Origin: Pachysolen tannophilus NRRL Y-2460
Taxonomy: Eukaryota; Ascomycota; Pichiomycetes; Alaninales; Pachysolenaceae
Assembly: GCA_001661245.1 (NCBI GenBank)
Contig: KV454011.1
Location: 828,956 to 892,955 of the forward strand
Direction of reading: 5' to 3'
Length of the DNA stretch: 64,000 nt
A program made the translations under genes and the position numbers. Below the pieces are notes generated by a model that saw only the letters and a list, made by a program, of their open reading frames with translations, was not told the DNA's origin and did no database searches. Positions 28,277 to 39,125 of the stretch are shown in pieces. Position 1 is the stretch's first letter. Every line of letters begins with the position of its first letter.

Positions 28277-30760
28277 TCATTTAGCATAATCTGATCTTTT
28301 CATTATGTATTGTTTCACAACATATGGTTTCAACTTTGCCAATCGTCCTTCTTTCATCAAGGAAGGTAGTAATTCTTTTTGCACTGTAAATAAATTGGCA
28401 ATTTCTCTTAAAACATTGAATTCTTCAAACTCATCGTCAACATCATCTCCAAAACCAACTCTGAACTCAGTTATCACAGACTGATATCTTACTATATCTT
28501 GAGTCAATACTAATCCACCATTCTCATTAATTTGGAATTTTTTCAAGTGTAATAACAAATGATTCAACAATATAAAGTTAATTTCAATTAATAATTTTTT
28601 CAAGTTTTGATTTTTTAAACCAAAAATTCTTAACAACTGCGATAGTATATTATTCAAAAACAAACACGTTTCTTCACATGCTTCTGTATTTTCTTGGATT
28701 AATTCTAAGTCCGAAGAGTTTTTGATTAAAAAATCTTTCTTTTTCTGTTTCGATAGATTGAAAGCAATTTTATTCGAAATTAATTGAAGTGTGTCCTTCA
28801 TTATGAATGTTATTGCCAATTCGCATCTTGTTAAATACCCATTCATTAAAGCAATCAATCTGTTTTTAATTTGTGGTGAATTAACAATTAATGGCAATAT
28901 AACGCTTTTTACCATAGACGAAATCACAGATAAAATTTCATTTGTTTGATTTATCACATTTAAATACTGAAAATTAAGGTAATTTGAATTTTTATAATCT
29001 TGTTGAATAATTCCAACATTATATGACACTTCTAGAGCCACATCTATGTATGACTTACCGATGCCAACAATAACTATTTCTAAGATTCTCAAGAAATATT
29101 CAGATGATTTCAGTGGAGTTATTTCTAATATTCTCAATATCGACTCACCAGTAGCCATGATCATTCTATCAACTTTGTCAAAGTCCATTTGAATATTATA
29201 GTTGTTGCCCGTGTTGGTTATTGGTTCATTCAAAATTTTAGAACGAATTACTTTTTGATGTTCTTTTGTGGAAGACGATCTTTCTAAGTGAGAATTTATG
29301 AAATGACTTAAAGAACTCAATTTACTTTTTTCCAATATTGTATTACTTAATCTATTTGTACTTATTGTGGCTGTATCATTGATAGAATTTGCCAACTCAA
29401 GATCATTATCTGACCCACTGTTTTTATTGAATTTTTTAATTCTTTGAGATAATTTTTGGTCTTTAACCAATTTTTCATTAATCATTTCAAATTTTGCAAC
29501 TGTTGAATAAATGATTTCTTCTAGTGATTTATGTTCTGATTCAAAATAATTTTTCTTATATCCTGTAAACAAATCAGAAAAACTTTGATCCAAGACAGCT
29601 GCCAAATCGTTATTGTCATCCAATTCATTTGTCAGGAAAAAATCTTTTAAATCGCTTGTTAATTTCAGAATTGATTTGTATAGGCAATAAAAATACCTCA
29701 CGTATGTTAAATTGGAAACTTTCAAAGAATAATTTAACAATAAAGCTACTCTATTTGATAAAATTTGAGCATAAATTCTTTCAATAAATATTTTCAAAAC
29801 AGCTATTGAATTATCAAATACTTTTACTATTGCCCGTGATTCTGTTTTAATAGATAATTCAATAAATTCAAATAACTCAACAGATTTACGATCACATTCA
29901 AATTTGTGATTATCGATATCCTTAAAAAGAGACCAAACATCATAATCGGCAATATTGTCGTTTATATCATTTATCTCTTGATGAAAAATTTCCGACTGAT
30001 TTATGAATAATTGAATAACACTACCACCTCCGTTGAAATTGAACAATAAATCTGAATTTTCTCTTAATGTTTCAAAATCTTGATTCTTATATGATTCCTC
30101 ACATATGTTTAAGAGATGTTTTTCTAAATTTTCAGAGTATTTCAAGATCAATTCATGGCATTCTTTTGAATTTGTCAAATCATTCGATATTAATTTTTCA
30201 GAAAATTTTAGCAATTTTGATATAGTTGACATACATTTTTTGTTATCTTGTTGTCTATTACTCGATTGTAATTCGTCTAATTCCTCACAAATCCCATTTT
30301 TATAGAAATCATTATAGCATCTTACCAAAAATACTACTGAACTTAAATTTTCCTTAGACTTGACACTTTTTTGTAAACTTTCACCTAAAGGACTCAATAT
30401 ACTAGAAACATTGGTAACTGCCTCATCTAATGAAGTAAACTTTGAATGCATGGAATCAACAATTGATGCAATTTTCAAGACATTCTTACTGTGAAGTATT
30501 TCATATTGAGAAACTTCCAGCTCAGATTTTTGTTTCTTCGCATTACCTTCCTCACTAAGTTTTTTCAATTGAGTCAATGTAGATTCAAATGTTCTTATAT
30601 ACGGCTTTGGATCAAGATACTCAACTGAGTTAACCTCTCCACTTTTCAACGAGTGATCTTTACTCAACTGTTCAATAAATTCTGGAACAGTTAACCCATT
30701 TAAAAAATTATCCAAAGTTAACAATTTATTGGTTTCATCATCTATATCATAAATGTTCAT
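28277..30760 (-). CDS. SEC10: Exocyst complex subunit SEC10
   Basis: 827-residue subunit of the exocyst, which tethers secretory vesicles at the plasma membrane at bud sites; Sec10 links Sec15 on vesicles to the rest. It matches S. cerevisiae Sec10 throughout: LTLDNFLNGLTVPEF and LDPKPYIRTFESTLTQLKKL at the N-terminus, SILSPLGESLQKS, RCYNDFY, and near the end LANLFTVQKELLPSLMKEGRL. The predicted structure is a long helical rod with an N-terminal coiled coil. S. cerevisiae SEC10 is YLR166C, between PUS5 and RPS31; those genes are also nearby here, with CDC1 and SCC2 between. Confidence 0.95.
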   Translation of the reverse strand: MNIYDIDDETNKLLTLDNFLNGLTVPEFIEQLSKDHSLKSGEVNSVEYLDPKPYIRTFESTLTQLKKLSEEGNAKKQKSELEVSQYEILHSKNVLKIASIVDSMHSKFTSLDEAVTNVSSILSPLGESLQKSVKSKENLSSVVFLVRCYNDFYKNGICEELDELQSSNRQQDNKKCMSTISKLLKFSEKLISNDLTNSKECHELILKYSENLEKHLLNICEESYKNQDFETLRENSDLLFNFNGGGSVIQLFINQSEIFHQEINDINDNIADYDVWSLFKDIDNHKFECDRKSVELFEFIELSIKTESRAIVKVFDNSIAVLKIFIERIYAQILSNRVALLLNYSLKVSNLTYVRYFYCLYKSILKLTSDLKDFFLTNELDDNNDLAAVLDQSFSDLFTGYKKNYFESEHKSLEEIIYSTVAKFEMINEKLVKDQKLSQRIKKFNKNSGSDNDLELANSINDTATISTNRLSNTILEKSKLSSLSHFINSHLERSSSTKEHQKVIRSKILNEPITNTGNNYNIQMDFDKVDRMIMATGESILRILEITPLKSSEYFLRILEIVIVGIGKSYIDVALEVSYNVGIIQQDYKNSNYLNFQYLNVINQTNEILSVISSMVKSVILPLIVNSPQIKNRLIALMNGYLTRCELAITFIMKDTLQLISNKIAFNLSKQKKKDFLIKNSSDLELIQENTEACEETCLFLNNILSQLLRIFGLKNQNLKKLLIEINFILLNHLLLHLKKFQINENGGLVLTQDIVRYQSVITEFRVGFGDDVDDEFEEFNVLREIANLFTVQKELLPSLMKEGRLAKLKPYVVKQYIMKRSDYAK

Positions 30761-31030
30761 GCTTGCTTCTCAGGCCTAAACTAGCTTCGATCAACCTCGT
30801 AAATTATTCAATTTTAATAATTATCAAAGAAATACGTATAATTCGAGATTTGTTTATCATCATCAATTTTAGTATATTTTTAAAAACGCCCTATTTCAAA
30901 CCAAAATTTACAAATTTACAACATTTGAGCGATGCGAAATAATGCTAAATAATGCGAAATTTATTATAAACCGAAATAATACCCCTAAATGATGATAGCT
31001 ATATAGCTAATAATATATATACGTGAGCCG

Positions 31031-34000
31031 TTATTCGTCAAAGTCTTCTGAAGCAAAGTCAACAGAAAATATGCGAACGAAGTAGTTGCAAACTTTGAAG
31101 CAGTTATCTAGATCTTCCAAATCAATCAACAAATCTAAATCATTCACTTCTAGTTTAAGATTAGTTTCTCTTGATTTGATAGTGGAAGCGTTTTTCAAAT
31201 CTTTATCAGTTTTTTTCAAATCAGGTTTGAAATTTTTAACTCTTTCTTCTGAAAGATTACTGTACATCAGGAACAAAAAATTTCTAAATTTTAAAAAAAT
31301 CCCATAAATATGAGCTAAAATTGATAATTTTTCCCAATTTTTCATGTCAGAATCATTATTTTCAAATGCTTTTGAGATCAATAATGAAAGATTAATTCCT
31401 TCTCGAGAAAGTGTTTTGTCAAGCCCATAAATCAAAATATAAGCTTCTTCTAAACTGTTAATTTCACAATTGCTCAAATTTCTAATTAAAAATAATATAA
31501 AATTTTTATGAAATTTTAACTTTTCTAAATCATTTTCGTTTAAGTTCATTACAAACGTTTTGATTATCGATAATAAAAATTTCTTCCTTGAATTCTTGGA
31601 ATTTCCAATAACATTCATAAAATTCTTCAAAAACCCATTATTTTCAACATGAAATGCTTTTAAGTCGTTATTATTAATCTTCATGCGATATACAATAGCC
31701 AATTTAATACCTTCTATGTAATTTGATTCAATTAAAGATTCATATTTTTCATATAATTCACTATGAATTTCCAATGCCGAGTCTCTAATAATGGTAGTTG
31801 GGTTAGACTCTAATGCAATAACGGTTGGAATTATTAATTTAGGATTGACAAAACCTAACTTAACAACCAACTTCAAAAAATTGATAGCTAATATTGAATG
31901 ATTGCCATTGTCAAATAAACAATTAGCCAAAATTTGATTGATATACCTTTGAACCAATGATGCACAAATACCATCATTGACAAATAATGATGAATTACCA
32001 TGGAATACATCAACATTAAGTTTATTTGAATTTGATGATGATTTGTTGATTGCTACTTCTGTCTTAGATAAATTTTTGTTCTCTTCTTCTTGTAAAAAAT
32101 CGGCAATTCCTTGAATTATGACTTCTTTCACATCTATATTCTGTGAATTAATCTGCTCATTGAAGTTATCATCAATAACTTTTAATATTGATTCATCCAT
32201 AAATAATTTTGGTTGAGAAATACATATATTTATCAAATTTCTTATTGCAACTCTTTTGATTTGATGATTGAAATCATCTTTACTGCAAAAAAATAACAAA
32301 TATCTAACCATCATGGTTGCAATCGATTCATCTTTTTCTTTACACCAGATATTTTCTTTCATAAATATCTTTCTGGATCTCGAATCAAGAGAATCAAAAT
32401 CACAATATCTTCCAAAATTACCAATAAGATATAATAATCTCAATATTTTGGGAACATTTTCGTTTTTCAAGATATTGTCTGTACTAGAGATTGTATCCAT
32501 ATAACTTTTTGTCAATTTTAAACAAGAAACACAAGCATTAGATATTCTAACAGTATCTTTTTTTAAAATTGAAAGTCTCCAAAGACAAGGCATGGCTTCA
32601 TTCAATTCTTTAACATTAAATTTTGTCAAACGCCGCAATAAAGAAAGTTGGCAATCGTTAACGAATGTAGGTCTCAAATTTTTTGTTTCCGGTAAAGAAT
32701 GCCTGAATATATTTAAAGTATAGTAGCAAATGTTATCACCCGTTACAGATTCATCAGTTAAATATGGCTGTAAAGAAGTCAATTGATCTTGTGAAATCAA
32801 TTTCCCATCAAGTTTCGTTATGACAGATAATAAACCCATGGATTTTTCAATTTTTAATCTATGTTCTTTTGAATCAACGAATTCAATTATAAAATCCAAG
32901 GTTTTATCAATCAATAGCTTTAATGCTTCCATTATGATTTGACGCTGTTTTGCATTTTCCTCTTCTTCTCCATTATGAATCACATATTTGTTCAAAAAAT
33001 GTTCAAAATAGTTCCAATTTTTTTCGTTTTTACTGATAACGTCTAAGATAATCTCTATTCTGGCCATACAGATGACTCTGTTGTAGGCTTCATCTTCGGG
33101 ACTTCTTTCGTTATATAAAGAAATGAACCACAAATCCAATAATGCATTCTTACACAATTCAATAATAGTTCCTTCTTCATCTTCTTGAATTCTTTTCAAA
33201 AATTTTTGGCAAATCAATATTTTAACAGCTTTTTTATTTGTATTCAAATAAAGATTTCTTAATAATTTGGAAACTCTTTTCCTAACTCCCAAACTACTAT
33301 CGTCCATTCTTTGACATAGAACCTGATAAAATTCATCGATGAGCTCGGGTTTTGATTGATCTAAATACTGGCTAACAAGATCAATACAAGCATCTCTAAC
33401 TAATGGAGAATTATCATTCATTCTACTGCTTATCGAACTTTTAATGGATGGAAAAGCCAACAATGAAGGTTGTCTTGAAACCAAGGAAGACAAATTCTTA
33501 ATTCCTCTCGTTCTAGATTTTATCTTCGTATGGTCTAATGATTTTACTATCAAATTCAAGAAATTGTCATATAAACTTAATAATGAATCTGACATTAATA
33601 TGTTGTTATAGCTTTTGAGTGAAGAGGATTCTATATTTGAATCTGAGACATCATTTTTAAAAAATTTAGAGTTATTCTCATAAAAAACAGAAGAGATTAA
33701 CAGCATATGAAAATCATTGACATAAGTGAAGCTATTTTTGTCCTCTTCTTTTAATTTAAAAAGTAACGGATGCAACTTGTTTAATAATTTAAATATTAAG
33801 AAATTGAAAGATTCTTCATAGTTGAATGAACTTCTGTGAAAGTAAGTATTCCCGATTTCGTTATTGACCAAGTTTGAATGTTGCAAATATTCCAAACAAT
33901 TTAAGTACGATTTGGTCAATTCATCAAACTCTTGCCGTTCTGAACACTCCTTGTTGAATTCATCATGATTTTGTCTCAACGACAACATTGCACAACCAAT

Positions 34001-35893
34001 TAATCCAATCATTTCCAATGAAAAATTCTCAATTGTATTAGAATAGTTTTCACTTTCAAGTACATACATAAATGTTCTCATTATTGAATATAGTAACAAC
34101 TCCAGACCTGGCCATTCTGGATATCCTAAAATGTTGATTAGATCTTCCAATATATTTTCAAAATTATGTTTAGAAGCAGAATCCAATTTTGACTTATTAT
34201 TTGTTATTTTGTTTAGCAATGATGAGGCAATTAGATTTGATATCTTCATAGCTTGATTACTTTGCTCATTAGAATATTCAGCAAATCTGGAGTTCTCGAG
34301 AAGCAATTCCTTCAATTCTATCTCCTTTAGTTCTTCCTTCTTATTTGCGAGCTCCCAAAATCTATCTGAAAATTGATAATTGCTGACTCCAAAGCAATGA
34401 ATGAATCTAACAAATAATACACTGACTAGTTGAACATTAATACCTCTCGATAATTTGAACTGTCTAGCAGCACCTTTATTCGATGGTAGTTTATCAACAT
34501 TTGTCAACACTTCATCCAAAATGAACTGGCGCTGATCTTCCCTTGTCCTGAAAATATTGCATAGGATGTCACAACACGAAGTTTTCAAATCTTCAAAACT
34601 ATTTAAATTCAAAGATGAAAACTTTTCCTTTGTATTTATTTCACAGAAAATTAATACTGATGACAAATATTCTAACCTTGTCAATAAGTTTTCTTCCAAA
34701 TTACAGTTTAAGTTTAAATATTTTGAAATTGCAACTAAGACCTTATTTAATTCGAGTTGAAACAAAGCTAATAAAGCTTTGGAACCCTTGCTTACTTCAA
34801 CTGATTTCTTGGTTAATGGAAGAATGCCATCTTCAATGCTCATGGATATAAAGTCAGTAACAGATAGTAAATATTTTTCCAAATATAACTGTTTTTCCTG
34901 TCTATTACTTAAAAAGATTAACATTATAATTAAGCAAGATTTTGAACAATTTAAACCTAATTTCAAAATATCAGTGTTTTCATATAAATCATTCCAATTT
35001 AAAGCCAAGCATTTTTTTAAAGATTTAAGACATAGATTTTCTATTCTTATCAAATAGTTTACGTCTATAGTATCTATTGATTTCGAGCTTAACAATCTTG
35101 TGATGCAATCATTAATTTGCTCTAAGACAATATCTGATAGCAAGTATTCAAAATCATCTTCTTTATTTTCAAATTCGTACCATAATAAAGGGTCATCTAT
35201 ATCCAAATCATCATCACTTAAACCTATATGATTTATCAATGAGGTTAAATCATGTAATGACTTGGTTTCTAGTTCATTCGGCTTCAAATAAGACGATTTA
35301 TAAATATGCTGCTTTTTAAGTGGACTCTCATTCTCACTTCCATCTTTGTCAGGACTTCTCTTCCCTAACCGCTGATTAGAATTTTGAAGTTCTTCTTTAT
35401 GTATCCTACAAAGTTCTTCTTTTTGTAACCTTAATTCCTGCTCTTCGATCTCTTCTTCATTATACTTCAATTTTATTCTTTTCATTTTTATATCTGGTTT
35501 TATAATTTGATTCTGTCCTATTGATTTACAACTATCAAACATCATCCTATCCAAAGGTTTCAAATCAGCGAGTTTGTCCACAGAACTTGATTTCTTGTTA
35601 TATCTTAAACTTGGTTTTTTAAATTTTAGCTCTTCTAGCTCCGCGTATTCATTCATATCTTCACTAACAAAGTCACTCATCAATAAATCAGTCACTTCTT
35701 TATACCTTTCAGGATTTTCGTTCAACGAATTTCTCATTTTGTTCAATTTTTGATCCAGATCTTGATAATACGTTGGTGATAATATTTCAATACTGGGCGA
35801 TGGTCCTAACAAAGGAGCAATATCCTGAGTAGGAATAATATTAGTCAACGGAGCATTATTCAATGCGTCTATTATATCCTCTGGAAGAGACAT
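31031..35893 (-). CDS. SCC2: Cohesin loader SCC2 (Mis4/NIPBL)
   Basis: 1620-residue HEAT-repeat protein that, with Scc4, loads cohesin onto chromosomes. The N-terminus (LPEDIIDALNNAPLTNIIP) is the Scc4-binding region and resembles S. cerevisiae Scc2. The central and C-terminal HEAT array contains the conserved RGIKNLSSLVSRQPSLL, MDDSSLGVRKRVSKLLRN, and the DEAMPCLWRL...DTVRISNACVSCL block. Length is slightly above S. cerevisiae (1493). It is divergent from PUS5 with only 121 bp between starts; that promoter has GCGCGAGCGCG (35963-35973), whose ACGCGC is an MCB-like G1/S element, a reasonable control for a cohesion gene. Confidence 0.95.
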   Translation of the reverse strand: MSLPEDIIDALNNAPLTNIIPTQDIAPLLGPSPSIEILSPTYYQDLDQKLNKMRNSLNENPERYKEVTDLLMSDFVSEDMNEYAELEELKFKKPSLRYNKKSSSVDKLADLKPLDRMMFDSCKSIGQNQIIKPDIKMKRIKLKYNEEEIEEQELRLQKEELCRIHKEELQNSNQRLGKRSPDKDGSENESPLKKQHIYKSSYLKPNELETKSLHDLTSLINHIGLSDDDLDIDDPLLWYEFENKEDDFEYLLSDIVLEQINDCITRLLSSKSIDTIDVNYLIRIENLCLKSLKKCLALNWNDLYENTDILKLGLNCSKSCLIIMLIFLSNRQEKQLYLEKYLLSVTDFISMSIEDGILPLTKKSVEVSKGSKALLALFQLELNKVLVAISKYLNLNCNLEENLLTRLEYLSSVLIFCEINTKEKFSSLNLNSFEDLKTSCCDILCNIFRTREDQRQFILDEVLTNVDKLPSNKGAARQFKLSRGINVQLVSVLFVRFIHCFGVSNYQFSDRFWELANKKEELKEIELKELLLENSRFAEYSNEQSNQAMKISNLIASSLLNKITNNKSKLDSASKHNFENILEDLINILGYPEWPGLELLLYSIMRTFMYVLESENYSNTIENFSLEMIGLIGCAMLSLRQNHDEFNKECSERQEFDELTKSYLNCLEYLQHSNLVNNEIGNTYFHRSSFNYEESFNFLIFKLLNKLHPLLFKLKEEDKNSFTYVNDFHMLLISSVFYENNSKFFKNDVSDSNIESSSLKSYNNILMSDSLLSLYDNFLNLIVKSLDHTKIKSRTRGIKNLSSLVSRQPSLLAFPSIKSSISSRMNDNSPLVRDACIDLVSQYLDQSKPELIDEFYQVLCQRMDDSSLGVRKRVSKLLRNLYLNTNKKAVKILICQKFLKRIQEDEEGTIIELCKNALLDLWFISLYNERSPEDEAYNRVICMARIEIILDVISKNEKNWNYFEHFLNKYVIHNGEEEENAKQRQIIMEALKLLIDKTLDFIIEFVDSKEHRLKIEKSMGLLSVITKLDGKLISQDQLTSLQPYLTDESVTGDNICYYTLNIFRHSLPETKNLRPTFVNDCQLSLLRRLTKFNVKELNEAMPCLWRLSILKKDTVRISNACVSCLKLTKSYMDTISSTDNILKNENVPKILRLLYLIGNFGRYCDFDSLDSRSRKIFMKENIWCKEKDESIATMMVRYLLFFCSKDDFNHQIKRVAIRNLINICISQPKLFMDESILKVIDDNFNEQINSQNIDVKEVIIQGIADFLQEEENKNLSKTEVAINKSSSNSNKLNVDVFHGNSSLFVNDGICASLVQRYINQILANCLFDNGNHSILAINFLKLVVKLGFVNPKLIIPTVIALESNPTTIIRDSALEIHSELYEKYESLIESNYIEGIKLAIVYRMKINNNDLKAFHVENNGFLKNFMNVIGNSKNSRKKFLLSIIKTFVMNLNENDLEKLKFHKNFILFLIRNLSNCEINSLEEAYILIYGLDKTLSREGINLSLLISKAFENNDSDMKNWEKLSILAHIYGIFLKFRNFLFLMYSNLSEERVKNFKPDLKKTDKDLKNASTIKSRETNLKLEVNDLDLLIDLEDLDNCFKVCNYFVRIFSVDFASEDFDE

Positions 35894-36014
35894 TTTAGAA
35901 TATGTTCATTTATAATTAACAAGTAATACAACATTAAGAGTGTTGTATTTATAGAAAAAGCAGCGCGAGCGCGTAAAAATTTATTTCTCAAAAATTATAT
36001 GTAATTTATAAAGA

Positions 36015-36815
36015 ATGATTAGAAGAGGAATAATACCGCTAGAACGACAAAATATTCAGATAGTATCCAATGATTCACCAAACTATTTGGTGATCAACAA
36101 GCCACCGGGGATATACTCGCAACCTTCAATGTACAGTAATCCTGAGCAAAATGAACTTTTACCACTATTGCTGTCACAGTATTCTTATTTGAATGCATCC
36201 AATCTACAACTAGTGCATCGGTTAGATAATTTTGTTACCGGTGGGATGCTAATATCTAAAGACAAGAATTCTGCAAAGAATTTCAGCAAATATTTGAGGA
36301 ATAAATCTGTGGATAATAATGAGAATAAGGGTTGGCTGTTCAAAAGAAGATATGTTGCGGTAGTAGATAAACCATCATTGATAGATAGCAGCTATGTTCA
36401 GATAACGAAAGAAAGAAATTACATCAAGGGTCTAGTAGATCGACCTATAGATGACAAAGATTCTATAACCAAATTCATACTTCCTAGAAAATCACCATTT
36501 GAAGACAAGTCATTAATTATACTAGAACTTGTAACAGGCAGAAAGCATCAAATTAGAAAGCATTTACAATTTTTAGATTTAGCGTGCTTGAACGATTCGA
36601 AATTTGGAAGTACTTATATATTCGATAAGGCCGATAAACGGCAAATCGGACTACACTCTTCGTTTATCCAGATTCAAATTGGTTTACAAGAACCGAAAAA
36701 ATTTTTAATACCGATTTTATATGGGAAAAAAAGTATTTGGAACGGTTTCATTGACGCTAATGGGTATTTTCCCGAATATATTAATAAATATTTGTTCGAT
36801 TTTGATAACTATTGA
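36015..36815 (+). CDS. PUS5: Mitochondrial rRNA pseudouridine synthase PUS5
   Basis: 266-residue RluA-family pseudouridine synthase. The catalytic Asp lies in HRLDNFVTGGMLISKD (about residue 72), and the C-terminal RluA block is LVTGRKHQIRKHLQFLD. An N-terminal INKPPGIYSQP segment is typical. S. cerevisiae Pus5 (254 residues) makes the single pseudouridine of mitochondrial 21S rRNA. The size and the neighbours (SEC10 and SCC2 close by) support PUS5 over other RluA members. Its 3' end overlaps the convergent NVJ3-like gene by 7 nt. Confidence 0.82.
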   Translation: MIRRGIIPLERQNIQIVSNDSPNYLVINKPPGIYSQPSMYSNPEQNELLPLLLSQYSYLNASNLQLVHRLDNFVTGGMLISKDKNSAKNFSKYLRNKSVDNNENKGWLFKRRYVAVVDKPSLIDSSYVQITKERNYIKGLVDRPIDDKDSITKFILPRKSPFEDKSLIILELVTGRKHQIRKHLQFLDLACLNDSKFGSTYIFDKADKRQIGLHSSFIQIQIGLQEPKKFLIPILYGKKSIWNGFIDANGYFPEYINKYLFDFDNY

Positions 36816-38284
36816 GAAGCAGTAGGTAAATCAATGATTCTTAGCATCATCAAGTCTAAAAGACGTAATATCAAATGTTTATTTATCTCTTTAATTTCAA
36901 AACTCTTGAGAAAATTATCAACTTCAGTTTCGAGTAATTTGTCGTTTTGGAAATATAGGAATTTTTTTAGGCACCAAAAATATAAATTATCATTAAAAAT
37001 TTTCAAGATTTTAAACTTTACTTCATTCATCAAAGTTTTCAATTCTTCTTCTGTTGTAGGTATAAATCTTTCTTCGAGTACTAATTCATCATCCTTTGGG
37101 AAAAAAAGTAATCTCAAATTTGAAATTAATGATATAAGAAAATTTTCATTATGGAAAGTTTTCAAAATTAAAAAATTGTTAATTAAATTTCTTAATAAAT
37201 GTCTTATCTTTGCGTGTAAATTGTTGTTAATGATCTTTAAAATGGAGTAGCTTAAGGGCAGCTTATCATTTAAATTTAACAAGTGGTTTAAAAATTCAAA
37301 AACGTGATAGGAAGTTTCTCCAACTGATTTACTCTTATCATTTGATAAAGCTGATGTTGTATAAGCAATGGCATGAAATAATGACCTAAGAATCCCACTA
37401 TCATTATTTGAATTGTCATCGGCTTCATTCACAATTTCAGTCCTAGGTTTTTCTTTTTGTAATATCAGATCACAACAGCTACCTATAATCTCCCATATTA
37501 TATATGGCTCGCTTAATTTATCAACCATTTGTTTTAAAAAAAATTCATTAGTTATTGTACTTAAAAAATTCAAACTTAATTTACTATTAAGTTCATCTGC
37601 TGTTAAAATCTTGTTTAAAAAATTATAAGAAATTAATTTTAAATATAAAGTTTCATCATCGCAACCAGGATGATAATCTAATTTTTGGAAAGTAACAATT
37701 AAATTTTCATTTATATTTTTTGATGAGGTTGGTAAAGAAGGTATTGGTAATAGGAGTGAATCATTCAAATCGATGAGTCGAGAATAATTTAAAAGATGAC
37801 TATCAAATATTATGAACAAATCATCAAATAAAAAATCAATCAAGTTTAATTTTCTTAATCTAACTTCTAAAAATCTTGTAATATGAGCTAATAAATATAA
37901 CACTTCATTTAAAAATTCAAATTGATAATCATCAGTAACGTTGTTATACCAACTAATTAAGAATTTCTTTAAAAATAAAGATATGAACGCATATAACTGC
38001 AAGTCTATGTTGTTTGATGAAGTCAACGCGGGTAATAACGATCTTAATGAATTCTCTTCTCTAGATGAATTAGGGAAAAGGGTTTGAATTATTAAAGTTT
38101 CTAAATACTCATTTGAATCTCTACCTAATGATTTGGTTAAAGCTTGTTGTGATTTACCGCTGTCGTTATCATTGTTGCCCTCACTTGTAGACTTATTATC
38201 ATTATTGAGTTTCTTTAATCTATTGATTCTATTTGTAGTGTTGAACCTATGAATATTCAACGGTCTTTTTTTGATCAGAGACAT
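36809..38284 (-). CDS. PXA-domain protein, NVJ3-like
   Basis: 491-residue protein with a PXA-type helical domain (about residues 85-300): LFLKKFLISWYNNVT, then LYLLAHITRFLEVRLRKLN and LLNYSRL are typical. No PX domain follows. The PXA-only layout and length match S. cerevisiae Nvj3 (YDR179W-A, about 463), a partner of Mdm1 at nucleus-vacuole and ER contact sites. Gene order supports this, because YDR179W-A lies next to SCC2 (YDR180W). The first 55 residues are basic and Asn-rich. The tail helices are not assigned. The convergent overlap with PUS5 is 7 nt. Confidence 0.68.
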   Translation of the reverse strand: MSLIKKRPLNIHRFNTTNRINRLKKLNNDNKSTSEGNNDNDSGKSQQALTKSLGRDSNEYLETLIIQTLFPNSSREENSLRSLLPALTSSNNIDLQLYAFISLFLKKFLISWYNNVTDDYQFEFLNEVLYLLAHITRFLEVRLRKLNLIDFLFDDLFIIFDSHLLNYSRLIDLNDSLLLPIPSLPTSSKNINENLIVTFQKLDYHPGCDDETLYLKLISYNFLNKILTADELNSKLSLNFLSTITNEFFLKQMVDKLSEPYIIWEIIGSCCDLILQKEKPRTEIVNEADDNSNNDSGILRSLFHAIAYTTSALSNDKSKSVGETSYHVFEFLNHLLNLNDKLPLSYSILKIINNNLHAKIRHLLRNLINNFLILKTFHNENFLISLISNLRLLFFPKDDELVLEERFIPTTEEELKTLMNEVKFKILKIFNDNLYFWCLKKFLYFQNDKLLETEVDNFLKSFEIKEINKHLILRLLDLMMLRIIDLPTASQ

Positions 38285-38437
38285 TTGGTATAATCGAATT
38301 TCATTTTCTTTTCTTTTAGTTTAATTGTATAATAATATGTTTTATTTTTTAATTTTTTTTTATTTATATATATATATATATATTTTAATTTTTAATTATT
38401 TTTTTTTTGTTGTTCCTTAAAAACTAATGGAATTATA

Positions 38438-39091
38438 ATGGAAAGTTCAAAGTATATAGAAAGATATCAGGAGAATATCTTAACGAATAGGGAAGATGAA
38501 GATGAGAATGATTTGTTGCAAGAGTTAGAAGATGAGTTGGATAATGATGGGTTTATTTCTTCTTATAGAGAACAAAGAATTCAAGAGCTTTCGAATCAAA
38601 TTAAAACCATTAATTCAAAAGATTTTTCACATATAGATGAAGAACATGGAAATGTAAAGACTATAACGGAGGAAAAAGATGTGATAGAAGAAACTTTAAG
38701 ATCAGACATTACAATAATTCATTTTTACGGTGAAAACTTTAAAACGTGTAAGATCTTGGATAAAAATTTGGTTAAATTATCATTAAAACATCTTAATGTA
38801 AGTTTTTTAAGAATTGACGCGTCAAAAGCACCATTTTTAGTTGTAAAATTAAAGATAAAAATTTTACCATGCTTGGTTGTTTATAGGAAACAAGTTGAAG
38901 TATTTAGATTGGTTGGATTTGAACATTTGACCACATATAATGGAACAACTTTTAAAATAGAAGAATTGGAAGAATTATTATATAGAAATGGCGCTTTGGA
39001 TCGAAAATCCATAAAGTTTAATAATTTGAGAAACAAGATAAAAAATGATAAGAATCATTACGATGAAGAAGATAGTGATTTAGATCTTTAA
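38438..39091 (+). CDS. PLP1: Phosducin-like protein PLP1 (TXNDC9 type)
   Basis: 217-residue cytosolic co-chaperone that assists the CCT chaperonin in folding tubulin and actin. An N-terminal acidic helical part contains YREQRIQEL (about residues 42-50), followed by the thioredoxin-like domain (about 85-190) without a CXXC active site: HFYGENFKTCKILDKNL, then FLRIDASKAPFLV and ILPCLVVYR. The acidic end DEEDSDLDL is typical for Plp1. S. cerevisiae PLP1 is YDR183W next to CDC1; here it is separated from CDC1 by SEC10, SCC2, PUS5 and NVJ3. Confidence 0.88.
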   Translation: MESSKYIERYQENILTNREDEDENDLLQELEDELDNDGFISSYREQRIQELSNQIKTINSKDFSHIDEEHGNVKTITEEKDVIEETLRSDITIIHFYGENFKTCKILDKNLVKLSLKHLNVSFLRIDASKAPFLVVKLKIKILPCLVVYRKQVEVFRLVGFEHLTTYNGTTFKIEELEELLYRNGALDRKSIKFNNLRNKIKNDKNHYDEEDSDLDL

Positions 39092-39125
39092 ACATATAAA
39101 TATACAAGTTGTATACGTTCCATTT

